Shown piece after piece: positions 1 through 11,700 of a stretch of DNA of 64,000 nucleotides (position 1 is its first letter; each line of letters starts with the position of its first letter). The notes below the pieces were generated by a model, which had not been told where the DNA came from, ran no database searches, and saw only the letters and a list, made by a program, of their open reading frames with translations. Source of the DNA: Beroe forskalii (Eukaryota > Ctenophora > Nuda > Beroida > Beroidae); NCBI GenBank assembly GCA_011033025.1, contig WFMF01000001.1:2285755-2349754 (forward strand), in the 5' to 3' direction. The position numbers and the translations under genes are program-made.

Positions 1-956
1 TCGATTCTTAGAAACGTGGCATTGGGTCATGTGACTCCTGTAAAACTTGACGACATAATGTGACGGCAGGAGGACTAGAATACTTCTTTTCGTGAATGCT
101 TCACTAAGTACAGCACTTTCATTGTATGTCCCGTCAGACTCCAGGGCCACCAGCCAAGTGATGATTAACACGCCCGTAGAGAAGTTCTATGAAACAGTTA
201 AGTGAGTTAACCCCAGAAGCAGAATTATCAGGTCTAGGTACTCAGTTCGAGCACAGTTAGTCCCACAGTACGCATTTAGCTGTATATTCTTTAGGCTTCG
301 TGTTAATTTAAATTAAAAAAAGTTAAAAACGACATACAGCGGCAGACTTAGCTAACTTAGTAGAATCAAAACTGTTAACTGCGACGCCGTATACTGGCAA
401 TGAGATAAGGCCTAGAGAAGATAAGGCCTGTCTTGTTCAAAATTTTCCGTAGATACACGAACTGTAGTGCACACAAAACTTCTCCTATCTCAAACAGTTC
501 GCCAGAAATAGGGCAATGAAATTATTCATGGAAGATACTAAGTATATCAAAATGATCAATGCATTGAATTTTGAAAATGAAACTATTTGATTCTGACAAC
601 TTGCTAACTGGGGTTAAAATTGGCCAAAGAATAATCAAGTCAATGAACTTTCCATGTCAATAGAACATGATAAATGTTACAACCCCTACAACCCCCGGCA
701 GAAAAAGTGGAGGGGTTGCAACCCCTCTAAAATCCCATTGTAGATCCACCCCTGCCGGAGATACGAAATTTGTATACAGAAAATGATATTATTTTCTGTA
801 AAAGATTTCGTATTTCTGGGCATTTTGATTCTAAATTTTTGTAGTGAGCGAAATTTCAGTCATATTTTGTATTCCTTGAATAAATCTTATCTAAAATAAC
901 TTAAAATTACAGCCATTTGACACAAAATATTGTATTGTATCATGATCGCGAAGTTT
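1..956. other. non-coding flank, no gene seen
   Basis: I see no convincing reading frame, splice-framed exon or RNA gene in this AT-rich stretch. Around 680-740 there is a short imperfect inverted CCCCT/AGGGG motif, too short to call an element. Confidence 0.4.
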
Positions 957-1122
957 GAATTCACCGGAACCCGACATAATACCTCCAGCTGCACTGTCAA
1001 CATTTGCTATAAATACTAGGTAAGCAGAATTTATAGCTAAAGCTATAAATTCTGCTTACCTAGTATTTATAGCAAATGTTGACAGTACAGCTGGAGGTAT
1101 TATGCCGGGTTCCGATGAATTC
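957..1122. repeat. near-perfect 166-bp palindrome
   Basis: Two arms of 82 bp (957-1038 and 1041-1122) are reverse complements around a 2-base centre at 1039-1040, with only a few mismatches. Both outer ends read GAATTC. The centre is TTATAGCT AA AGCTATAA. Single-stranded DNA or RNA from it would form a long hairpin. There is no obvious target-site duplication, so it may be a foldback MITE or a head-to-head junction. A 77-codon open frame on the minus strand runs through one arm and is not treated as a gene. Confidence 0.85.
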
Positions 1123-1869
1123 TGTTAGAACGGAATTCATGGTCTCGAAGCTTACCCGGTCAAAATAGCTGAATTCAATTCTGGTATGTCCACAGTTCTG
1201 ACTTTTAAGCTTAATCTCCCTAGTAGTCCCTCCCCTTTCCATTTGAAAATTTAGTCGTTTATTTGAAGACACTTCACCCATCCACCACGGCATTAGAAGA
1301 TTGGAGGGGTCTCTTGAGGAGTTGAAGGATTCATTTTTTATGGATATGTCACATTGTCACAGTGCAGATATCTTGTTATTACATGCGACAGCAAGATGTA
1401 ATCAGACATGTAGTCTCATTAGGATTAAGGCGTTACATCGTATCGCTATGGTGTACTCTGATCAGGTGTAAGATCGTGTCGCTACGATTCAGTGAAATAC
1501 TCTGATCAGGTGTTTCATCGTACGGTTTGATCCGGTATGGCAAAGCTTATACATGATACCTTTGGATATCATACGAACGAGTGTTCACGTGAACTATATC
1601 ACGTAGAATCTCATGTATCGCATTACTTGATGGGATGTTGTGGTGTTTGATTGGTTCAAATAACGAGGATCACAAGCAGGGGTGTGCGCGAACCGTTTAA
1701 TGACACAGTATTTAAGGCGACTGCTTTGAGCATATGTCGTCTTTTGACATTCATTCCATTGAATTCTCAATATTATAACCCGTGTAACCTTATATTGTTA
1801 CATTCAGTCGATTTATTTGAACAGTCCATTGTTGCTAACATGTAGTTTTTGCTGCCTCAGTCTCTAAGC
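1123..1869. other. non-coding, repetitive short motifs
   Basis: No gene is supported. Between about 1430 and 1640 short phrases recur loosely (variants of ATCGTATCGCTA and TACTCTGATCAGGTGT), suggesting a decayed tandem repeat next to the well-ordered array that follows. Confidence 0.35.
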
Positions 1870-2565
1870 TCAGTAGTGAGTAGTCTGCTGAATTGCTTTG
1901 TCCCGTAGTCTGCTGAATTGCTTTGCCCCGTAGTCTGCTAAATTGCTTTGCACCGTAGTCTGCTGAATTGCTTTGCCCCGTAGTCTGCTAAATTGCTTTG
2001 CACCGTAGTCTGCTGAATTGCTCTGCACCGTAGTCTGCTCAATTGCTTTGCCCCGTAGTCTGCTAAATTGCTTTGCCCCGTAGTCTGCTAAATTGCTTTG
2101 CACCGTAGTCTGCTGAATTGCTCTGCACCGTAGTCTGCTCAATTGCTTTGCCCCGTAGTCTGCTGAATTGCTTTGCACCGTAGTCTGCTGAATTGCTTTG
2201 CCCCGTAGTCTGCTCAATTGCTTTGCACCGTAGTCTGCTGAATTGCTTTGCCCCGTAGTCTGCTAAATCGCTTTGCCCCGTAGTCTGCTAAATTGCTTTG
2301 CACCGTAGTCTGCTGAATTGCTTTGCCCCGTAGTCTGCTCAATTGCTTTGCACCGTAGTCTGCTAAATTGCTCTGCACCGTAGTCTGCTAAATTGCTTTG
2401 TTCCGTAGTCTGCTGAATTGCTCTGCCCCGCAGTCTGCTAAATTGCTCTGCACCGTAGTCTGCTAAATTGCTCTGCACCGTAGTCTGCTAAATTGCTCTG
2501 CACCGTAGTCTGCTAAATTGCTCTGCACCGTAGTCTGCTAAATTGCTCTGCACCGTAGTCTGCTT
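1870..2565. repeat. 25-bp tandem repeat array
   Basis: About 27 head-to-tail units follow the pattern CGTAGTCTGCTgAATTGCTt with a variable TGCCC/TGCAC tail, 25 bp each. Variants (GAA/AAA/CAA; TTT/CTC; CCCC/CACC) are distributed in blocks, as expected from unequal exchange or slippage. Since 25 is not a multiple of three and the unit lacks stops in one frame, long false reading frames appear on the minus strand. The array ends about 20 bp before the ATG at 2587, so it probably lies in the promoter or 5' leader of that gene. Confidence 0.95.
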
Positions 2566-2586
2566 ATCTCTCAATTTGCTATAAGG

Positions 2587-3448
2587 ATGAACGACAAGTT
2601 GATTACATCTTACTCAGATTTGATACGTAGCGAAGTTGAACAAGTTCATGGCGATTATTTTGGCATCTACGTCCATAAGTTAGGAGAGCTGCTTCCTGCA
2701 TTGTCTTGTTCATATTCTGAAGATTTCACTGTATGTAGCTCAGTTGTCTTACAGTTGGACTGCGGGTCATGGGTTTTTATGTCAAATGCCAAAAACCGGC
2801 CCCGTGATAAGTACGTCAATCTCTTCTGCTCGAACAGGGTGAATTTCACATATCCGTTACCAGATGAAATCAAAGAGTTGATCCGTCACTTTTTCCCGAG
2901 CAAACAGGTAGTCAATATTTACAGCAGTTCACCTGGTTCTGATAAGGATGGTTCGGTTCTAGCTTTGCTCAATCTATACGGCACTTCACTTTCCAACCGC
3001 ATGATTGACTCTGCTAAGCTAGCACAGGACGATGTTTACGATTCCGTGCTTTCTGCTTTTAGTCAGTCTGTGTCTAATAAGAAGGTAATAAGGTTTACAG
3101 ACAATGAAATGTATTCCGTTTTCATCCCGCTTGGGGAGTGGCCTTCTTCTTCCTATTCAGTTGAAGCTTTCAGTGATGATGAAATGGCCCTTTACAGGTA
3201 TGAAAAGCTCAAGAAAGTTAAGCATGACGTATCATTTGCTTCTTGCGTTCCACCAGTGGTGCATGCAAACGCAACAAAATCAAATGATTCCATTGCTGAC
3301 TATGTCCTTTCGAGTGACGATGATGACTTCGAGATTCCAGTGTTTTCTGACAAGAAGGATGAGGTTGATCCTGCTGCCCGGCTTGCTTCTATAAGAGCAC
3401 TTGCAAATGATAAATCTGATCAACTGGCCAAACATCCAGCTGTAGATA
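2587..3448 (+). pseudogene. N-terminal fragment of giant KDZ-type transposon protein; degenerate Ulp1-like domain
   Basis: This frame opens with ATG at 2587 and gives 287 codons before it is cut by an inserted element at 3449; the open frame runs on into the element to 3489. Residues 60-68 (GSWVFMSNA), 77-82 (VNLFCS) and 109-122 (ending PGSDKDG) line up in order and spacing with the C-terminal Ulp1-like peptidase encoded at 12,335-12,545. At the three catalytic positions it has Ser61, Cys81 and Asp121 where the C-terminal copy has His, Asp and Cys, so it should be inactive. An acidic linker (DDDD near residue 243) follows. Removing the insertion and one target duplication joins this frame to codons from 7565 without a shift. 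Domain homology is inferred from motif spacing, not from a database search. Confidence 0.7.
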
Positions 3449-4397
3449 AGCCCCCACCCAGAATGCGACATCGCCATGAAGAGCATTGATATCGCCTCAG
3501 TGGAATCAGTTATCGCCTCCTTCTGAAAATTGTCGCCAGCAATTACATCATTTGCGACAATTTTCTAAGTAGGCGACCATTTAGTTTTGTTTTGTCGCCT
3601 ACAATGTATTTTTTGTCGCCTAAGTAGTACTTGATTATCATAATTTGTCGCATGTAACAAAAAATAATCGCCTTCTGGACTATGTCCAAGTCTTGAGCAA
3701 ATTTGTCGCCTCATGTAATAAATTGTCGCTTACTCTGGTGATGTAATAAATCCGTCGTCTTTAAGAAAAAATAATCGCGTTTGATATTTTCGTAGAATAT
3801 CCGAATTCTAGATTAAAATCGTCGCATATCCAGGTTGATTGTCGCTTCAGGAATCTTTTGAAATTTAATTAGAATATATAATTAATGTTGAAACAACGTG
3901 TGGGTTACATTTTACACATGGCAGAGAGAGCTTGAATTGAAACATCTTTCTCAGTTTTACGAAAATTACGATAGAGTGGATTGCAGATTTAGCAAAGAAA
4001 TGAAATTGCGTTATTCGTAATTAATGATACACACAATGAAACTATTTCAACATGTTTTCATGGTGCGTGGTTTAAAACTAAAAGTAGGCAGATACGTTGA
4101 CGTTATAATCAATGGCGCTATCATCATCTTTGAACTTTGATATAGACATGTCACATATCTTTTCCTTCCTACCCTCCCTTTATGCAAATATGCGATCGAA
4201 TTAAGTGCTGCAGCTCTCTTCCGCATCCAGTTCTGATCTAATGAAGCGATAATTGCGTGTTTGCTTAATAGCTCATGTGAGGTTAGAAGAAGGTCTAATT
4301 TCATACTTGCCCCTGTCTCTCAATTCTTGTGTGCAAATGCAAGTGTTACTGCCATGCCATCTTCGCGAGTAAATATGTAGCACATCATGATACACGC
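3449..4397 (+). repeat. left terminal inverted repeat of the foldback element
   Basis: This arm is the reverse complement of 6638-7558 with scattered substitutions and small indels. Both arms contain the same open frame starting MKLDLLLTS (minus strand 4047-4304 here, plus strand 6726-6959 in the other arm), but indels make the two products diverge after about 15 residues, so I do not call it a gene. Confidence 0.9.
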
Positions 4398-5039
4398 TAG
4401 GAACCGACCGGATCTCAGATCCGGTCCGGGATCCGGGCGTTTTTTGGGCGATCCGATCCGGTCCGGTTTGAGGGTCAAAATTTCACTGGATCCGGATCAC
4501 AGGGTTACTGTATCGGAGGTTTCACCAAAATATGAATATCTAAATTGAGAAAATTCAATACTTCAATACTCTGATGCGTACAATAACAAGTTGATCAAGT
4601 TACCCTGTCTCAGTTTTCATTGAATCCCTTTCAGTGCTGTAAAGATATATACATTGCTAGGTATATTGAGGCTCATTAGTCCCTTGACCATTAGTCGTTT
4701 GACTGCCTGACAGCCAGTAACATCAATTAGACATTAACTTGTGATTTTCTGTGGTTCATATTTCCAGTACCAACCAATCAATCCAATAAAGCACTAACTG
4801 CCTATCTAAATTCTAAGCATCGAACTACGGACTCTGTAACTTACAATAGTATGTACATATAAAAACTCTATGAGATGGATTATTAAAAAGTATTAACGCA
4901 GCATATCGAAACAAAAATGAGGTATAGGTGTTCTGAGTAAGCAAAAGTTGCTTATTCGATTTGATACGGTTAAGGGTAAAATCTTGCCAAAAATCCAGAT
5001 CGGTCCGATCCGTTCCGGTAAACCGGATTTTCTATAGAT
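4398..5039. other. foldback element interior with GATCCG-rich edges
   Basis: No gene is seen. Near 4405-4475 and 4990-5040 the sequence is built from GATCCGG/CCGGATC phrases, short overlapping palindromes that appear transitional to the GATTCG satellite starting at 5040. The middle is ordinary AT-rich DNA. Confidence 0.5.
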
Positions 5040-6410
5040 CCGATTTGATTCGATTCAATTCGACGACTCGACTCGACGATTCGATTCGTCGATTCGATTC
5101 GTCGATTCTATTCGTCGATTCGATTCGTCGATTCGATTCGTCGATTCGATTTGTTGATTCGATTTGTTGTTGATTCGATTCGTCGATTCGATTCGTCGAT
5201 TCGATTCGTCGATTCGATTGTTGATTCGATTCGTCGATTCGATTCGTCGATTCGATTCATCGATTTGATTCGATTCGAGTAGATTCGAGTCGATTCGTCG
5301 ATTCGTCGATTCGATTCGTCGATTCGATTCGAGTCGATTCGATTCGTCGATTCGATTCGTCGATTCGATTCGTCGATTCGATTCGTCGATTCGATTCGTC
5401 GATTCGATTCGTCGATTCGATTCGTCGATTCGATTCGTCGATTCGATTCGTCGATTCGATTCGTCGATTCGATTCGTCGATTCGATTCGTCGATTCAATT
5501 CGTCGATTCGATTCGTCGATTCGATTCGTCGATTCGATTCGTCGATTCATCGATTCGATTCGTCGATTCGATTCGTCGATTCGATTCGTCGATTCGATTC
5601 GTCGATTCGATTCGTCGATTCGATTCGTCGATTCGATTCGATCTCGATTCATTCGTCGATTCGATTCGTCGATTCGATTCGTCGATTCGATTCGTCGATT
5701 CGATTCGTCGATTCGATTCGTCGATTCGATTCGTCGATTCGATTCGTCGATTCGATTCGTTGATTCGATTTGTTGATTCGATTTGTCGATTCGAATCAAC
5801 GAATCGAATCGACGAATCGATTGGACGAATCGATTGACGAATCGATTGGACGAATCGATTCGACGATCAATCAAAATCGAATCGACGTCGAATCGACGAA
5901 TCGAATCAACAAATTCATCAGATCGACCCGTCGAATCGAATCCGAATCGACGAATCGAATCGTCGAATCGACGAATCGAACGAATCGGTCGACGAATCGA
6001 ATCGACGAATCAGATCGAATCGACAGATCGAATCGACAGGTGAATCCGACGAATCGAATCGACGAATCGAATCGACGAATCGACGAATCGACGAATCGAA
6101 TCGACAGAATCGACGAATCGAATCGACAGATCAGATCGACGAATCGAATGGACAAAATCGACAAATCGAATCGACGAACGTCGAATCGACGAATCGAATC
6201 GACAGATCGAATCGACGAATCGAATCGACGAATCAGATCGACGAATCGAATCGACGAACTCGAATCGAATCGACGAATCGAATCGACGAATCGAATCGAC
6301 GAATTCGAATCAATCGACGAATTCGAATCGACAAATCCCAAATCTAATAATCGAATCGACGAATCGAATGGACGAATCGAATCGACAAATCCTCGACGAA
6401 TCGAATCGAT
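5040..6410. repeat. 13-bp GATTCG satellite that inverts near 5795
   Basis: The basic unit is GATTCGATTCGTC (13 bp), repeated with few errors to about 5790. There it switches to the complementary sense (TCGAATCGACGAA) and becomes more irregular until about 6410. The flip sits near the centre of the element, so the satellite continues the palindrome. The unit contains no stop in most frames, producing long false ORFs rich in Asp-Glu-Ser-Asn-Arg and Ile-Arg-Arg-Phe-Asp. Confidence 0.95.
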
Positions 6411-6637
6411 TAATAATAATATCAACTTTTTTTTGAATAAGCGTCTATATTTTCTTATTTACAAGTTTTTATATTTTCTCATGAAATTAATTGTTTTTAT
6501 ATGAATTATTATTGTTTGACATTTTGTTTTAAGTTATTCTTTAATGCTAAACAAATTTTAACAATTGTTTTGATATTTTTTTGCGATATACTTCACAACT
6601 TCGACAAAAAAATCACTCAGTATTTCAGTGAATGTGT

Positions 6638-7558
6638 GCGTGTATCATGATGTGCTACATTACTCGTGAAGATGACATAACAGCAACACTTACATTTACA
6701 CAAGAATTGAGAGACAGGGGCAAGTATGAAATTAGACCTTCTTCTAACCTCATTACAGGCTATTAAACAACACACACTGATCGCTTCATTAGATCCAGAA
6801 CTGGATGGAAGAGAGCTGCAGCACTTAATTCCGATCATATTTGCATTAAGGGGAGGGCAGGAAGGGAAAAGGTATGTGGCATGTCCAATGTCCATATCAA
6901 AGTTCAAAGATGATGATAGTGCCATTGATTATAACGTCAACGTATCTGCCTACTTTTAGTTTTAAACCACACCATTAAATCATGTTCAAATAGTTTCATT
7001 GTGTGTATCATTAATTACGAATAACGCAATTTCATTTCTTTGCTATCGTAAAACTGAGAAAAGATGTTTCAATTCAAGCTCTCTCTCTGCCATGTGTAAA
7101 ATGTAACCCACGTTGTTTCAACATTATTTATATATTCTAATTAAATTTCAAAAGATTCTGAAGCGACTATCAACCTGGATACGCGACGATTTTAATCTAC
7201 AATTCGGATATTTACGAAAATATCAAACGCGATTATTTTTTCTTATAGGCGACGGTTTATTACATCACCAGAGTAAGCGACAATTTCTTACATGAGGCGA
7301 CAAATTTGCCCAAGACTTGGATATAGTCCAGAAGGCGATTATTTTTTGTTACATGCGACAAATTATGATAATCAAGTACTACTTAGGCGACAAAAAATAC
7401 ATTGTAGGCGACAAAAACAAAACTAAATGGTCGCCTACTTAGAATATTGTCGCAAATGATGTAATTGCTGGCGACAATTTTCAGAAGGAGGCGATAACTT
7501 ATTCTACTGAAGCGATATCAATGCTCTTCATGGCGATGTCGCATTCTGGGTGGGGGCT
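6638..7558 (-). repeat. right terminal inverted repeat of the foldback element
   Basis: Reverse complement of 3449-4397. The outermost 60 bp pair almost perfectly with the left end. Internal sequence differs by small indels, so the arms are no longer identical and the insertion is not very recent, or the arms have slipped. Confidence 0.9.
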
Positions 7559-7564
7559 TAGATA

Positions 7565-8214
7565 ATACCAGTCCACTTGCAAATGATTGTTCTGATAAAT
7601 CAGCATTTCCTGCCGCTAGTGAAATTCCTCTTGTGTCTAGCCCTGCTGTTTCGGCCAACCACTGCACTAAACATCCAGTTATAGATAATATCAGTCCACA
7701 AGCTTCAGTCGAAATCAAGTCAAACTCGGAAGTTGGTCATTTTCCAGCTAAAACCACTGGCGTTTCGTTAAGACGTCCGCTTGATCGGGCTTCTGAATCC
7801 ATCTCAAATTGCAGAAGCCTTCCTGCTATTCCTGACGTTCCATTGAAACAGCCGTTAAAACCGCCCCCTAAGTCCACTTCAACTTTCAGAAGCCTTCCTG
7901 CTATCCCTGGCAGTTTATTCAATTCCCCAAAGTCTGTAAAGGTTTCTCCGACTAGACAAGATATTTGCATTTTGAATCAACACATAGAAGGTAAGGATAA
8001 GAGTTCAAAATTAGTGCCTGAATACAAATTGCATATGAAATGTAATTTGCAGTCTTGTTTGAATTCTTCATGGAAATTCCCTCTCCACTACCACTGCTTA
8101 TTCTGTAAAACTTGGCGCCACAAAGATTTCAAACGAGCGGTTAGTCATATGTTGAAATGTAGTGGAAGTTCGTCTTTTGTCCATAGCAGTGTGCCCGTTG
8201 TTGATAGCAGATAA
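7565..8214 (+). pseudogene. middle fragment of the giant transposon protein (Pro/Ser linker plus C2HC finger)
   Basis: The frame continues directly from 3448 once the insertion is removed: the split codon becomes AAT (Asn). The joined sequence shows an internal repeat: KHPAVDN...SP at the junction resembles KHPVIDN...SP some 38 residues later, which supports the join. A proline/serine-rich linker with two similar Ser-Leu-Pro-Ala-Ile-Pro phrases follows. A C-x2-C-x13-H-x3-C zinc finger (8097-8160) matches the type found again at 8855-8917. The frame enters the 21-bp VPVVDSS repeat and stops at TAA 8212-8214. Confidence 0.75.
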
Positions 8215-8790
8215 AGTTGTTGACAGCCCGTTGTTGACAGCAGTTGCTGCCGTTGTTGAACAGTTTGCCGTTGTGCCGTTAGCGGTTGCCCGTTATTGAT
8301 AACAGTTTGCCCAAGTGTGATGTTGTTAGTTTGCAGTGTGCCCGTTAGTGCCGTTATGTTGACAGTAGTTTGCCGTTGTTGATAACAGTGTGCCCGTTGA
8401 TGCCGTTAGCAGTTTGAACGTTGTTGATAGCAGTTTGCCCGTTGTTGATAACAGTGTGCCCGTTGTTGATAGCAGTGTGCCCGTTGTTGATAACAGTGTG
8501 CCCGTTTTTGATAGCAGTGTGCCCGTTGTTGATAACAGTGTGCCTGTTGTTGGTAGCAGTGTGCCTGTTGTTGATAGCAGTTTGCCCGTTGTTGATAACA
8601 GTGTGCCCGTTGTTGATAACAGTGTGCCCGTTGTTGATAGCAGTGTGCCCGTTGTTGATAGCAGTGTGCCCGTTGTTGATAGCAGTGTGCCCGTTGTTGA
8701 TAGCAGTGTGCCCGTTGTTGATAGCAGTGTGCCCGTTGATGCCGTTAGCAGTGTGCCCGTTGTTGATAGCAGTCTACACTCTTTGATTCA
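8168..8790 (+). repeat. 21-bp coding minisatellite (VPVVDSS heptads)
   Basis: About twenty 21-bp units encode the heptapeptide V-P-V-V-D-S/N-S. From 8430 to 8780 they are orderly. From 8200 to 8420 the units are ragged, with deletions that are not multiples of three, which breaks the frame between the upstream and downstream parts of the gene. All three forward frames are open through the orderly part, giving a false frame at 8421-8786. Confidence 0.92.
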
Positions 8791-11700
8791 ATGTTGGGAT
8801 AACAAAAAGTCGTGTAAGTCCAGCACGAAGAGGAAAAAGGTGAAACATTTTCATTGTAAGTACTGTGGTCTTTCTCATGTTTCTAAGGACAGGATGAGTA
8901 AGCATGTCCTTAAGTGCGAAGCCCGACACGTTTCCGCTCCAACCCCGGCGGTGTCAAAGGATGGTTGTAAATCTGACGTTAAGAAGTCCGAGAAAAGTAA
9001 GACTTTACAGGCCGAACTGATTTGTCCTAAAATGAGTATTTGGGCAGTGCGAAACACTCCTCAAGGTCCAGCTGCCCCAATTCATGTAACTTGCAACAAG
9101 AAGGGATGGGAGTGCAGTTCGAATCTATGTCAAGATACGTATAATTTTCATGCTAACAACCTGCAGCCTAGTTTTGTCTGTGATCACGTGCAATCTTGCA
9201 TCGATAAGAGTTTGTCCCTGACATGTTCGAGTACAGAAGACCTCTTCAATGATCAAATTTCTCTTATCAGTTTCAATGACGCTGATAGGGATTCATTAAC
9301 TTCATTCTGTGCAAATGCCAAGGATTTAGGTACCCCGGTCATTAAAAAATTTGTTCCAATCATGATTGACAGTTCTTCCACTTCTCGCTACATTTATTAC
9401 AGCGTGTTTGCTGGTACAGGAGACGTTAAATACTATAGCAGGATGGGACGTGTGATTGTTGCATACGACAGACGCCTCAAAACGCACAAATGCGAATGCT
9501 CTACTCCTTGTTGCAATCATAAAAAGATTAGTATTTTGGTTTCACAGGGTAGTCCAGAGGTAAATTCTGATCGGCTTGAGGATGGCATAAGTCAAGAGGA
9601 GGTTGAATTTGCTGACAACATGATGGACTACGTTTTAGAACATAAACGCATCCCGTTTGACATGTCTCCCTACTATGATATGAAACCGATGAAAGAGTTT
9701 CAGCCTATCGAAACTTCTTGTCACAAATGTAACGTAAACTTGGTTGTTTCTAACATCAATAGGAAAGGTACAGTCTTTGAAATGTTCAAGAAAACAACTG
9801 GTGTTACTATAATAACTAAGAAGTGTCCCTCTTGTTCAATGGAATTCCGCTACTCAGAACATAAAGACGGGTATTATAACTATAATAATAACTCGATCTT
9901 CTCATCATTGCTATTAGAGGTTGGTCTCAGATCCTGGCATAAAAACACGTCATTGACTTCCTTTTTGGATATTGTAAGTATCGCTTCTAGTTTCAAGTAT
10001 AATATTCATCTGATTCTGCATGCTATCAAATCTTATCTATCTCAGAAAGACATGGGATGTGATGACAACTTTTCATGTCTCAGGTGTGGAAATCATCCGA
10101 TTTGTCTTGATTACGACGTGATACGCAATGTGTGTTTCGATGTTGATCCTCAGGATATTCAAGATCACACCTATTCCAGCTTTTCTGATTTTTTTCAGGA
10201 TTGTCGTAAACATGATTTGTGCAGGTCTTACCTTAACCCCAAGTCACGCCATTACAGTAGCAATGTTGAAAGTTTTGCTGTGAAGTTATCTCAATCTCTT
10301 CCACCTTTCATTTCTCCTAAAAATTTTGACACGCTTGGTCCTTATACACGCCCATTGATTGTTAATGATCGGCCAGAGGAGATTTCTTTACCATTAGAGA
10401 GAATAGAGCAGATTGCGAAGGGCAAGAACTCGTATAGGGAGTTAAAATCGTTGTGTAAAAAGTTCAAAATAGAAACTCGTGGGGGCAAGAAACACATGGT
10501 TGCTAGACTTATTGATTATGAGCGCAATGCCGAGGTTTATTCTATCATTCGTAAGAAGTTTACCAAGCTAACTGGTAAATCGGGGGGTATACTTCGAGCG
10601 TTCTGTCCACATGGTATAACATACGCACTTAAGTTTCTAGTACTCCCTGAGTCAGTGGCAGATTATACGCATGTTTTGTCAGGCTTCAAAATTCAGCCTA
10701 ATTTCAACTTCTCTGATATTGCATCACTCCTGGCCAAACATACCAATAATCACTACCCTGGTTTTTTTAGACCATACATGGGCCGCATTGATGATCCAAC
10801 TGATAGCCTTTGCGATCTTTACAAGGACGGCAGAAAAAAGGCCGTGTTTGATTTCAGTAATTACGTTACAACTCAAGTCGACGTTTCACATCTCAACCAT
10901 GATTCAGCCCACCCTGTTAGTAAGATGTGCTCCGTTTTGTCATTATACGATAGATTCCACGAGCCTAATCACCATGAATTTGACACTCATCTCCGTTCTA
11001 TCGACAGTACTAATTTGGCTGGCACACTTAACACCTCAGTAGCAGAGCAGCAAAATCATGTTCTTAGCCTTAAGAAGAGTTATTGTAATGAAATGAAATC
11101 TTCCCAGCACATGAAACTTGTTACATTCATAAGTAGTTCCCACAACCAACGCATTAATGATAGCTGGATATCACTTCGTAAGAAAAAACAACCTGATACA
11201 AACTTCGTTGTTGATAGTCTGGGGTTTCTTTCCGTTGGAGATCTCGCTAAGCCCATACACGAACATAGTAATTTGGACTTTGTTAGTACCAAGTCGCCAT
11301 TTCCCGTTTCACTTCTTCAGGACCCGTCAGGCAATTGCTCAGCTTTAAACTCCGTAGCATATTCTTTAGCCCATTCGCATGCTGCAGATCCCGTGTACGA
11401 GGTGCAACAATGTTTGACACAACCTTTATTATGCTTTGCAGCTTGTAAATCTGACTACTGCCAGACGACCCATTTTTCAATCAAACAGTTTGTTGATAAA
11501 ACGCTCAGTGAGAAACAACTAAGTCCAAATCCAGTTTCAATCCTTAAGTCTTGTTTCTTACCTGATTTAACAACAGCTGGTGTCTTACATTCAGTCCACG
11601 AAGCAACTTCATCAAACATGAGCTTATCATTGCATAATTGCTTGAAGTTTGAAAAACCCAATGATTTCGTTTTTCTTATACGGCCACAAAGAATGGATTA

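Larger units (their letters stand above)
3449..7558. mobile_element. 4.1-kb long-TIR (foldback) element inserted in the transposon gene
   Basis: The element begins AGCCCCCACCC and ends GGGTGGGGGCT, and is flanked on both sides by the 6-bp direct repeat TAGATA (3443-3448 and 7559-7564). Its terminal inverted repeats are about 949 bp (3449-4397) and 921 bp (6638-7558). The outer 400 bp of each arm carries many copies of GTCGCC/GGCGAC spaced 15-60 bp apart, which may be protein-binding sites. The interior is largely simple-sequence DNA. No transposase gene is present, so it is non-autonomous. AG...CT ends with a 6-bp duplication and long TIRs resemble Maverick/Polinton termini, but other 6-bp-duplication families remain possible. 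Confidence 0.92.

Noticed and set aside
1870..2478. Minus-strand frames of 71-115 codons
   Set aside because: Translation of the 25-bp tandem repeat.
4047..4304. TIR-encoded small protein (also at 6726-6959)
   Set aside because: The two inverted copies diverge by frameshifts after about 15 residues, so no conserved product.
5055..6504. Frames of up to 244 codons rich in Arg-Ile-Asp-Glu-Ser-Asn
   Set aside because: Produced by the 13-bp GATTCG satellite on both strands.
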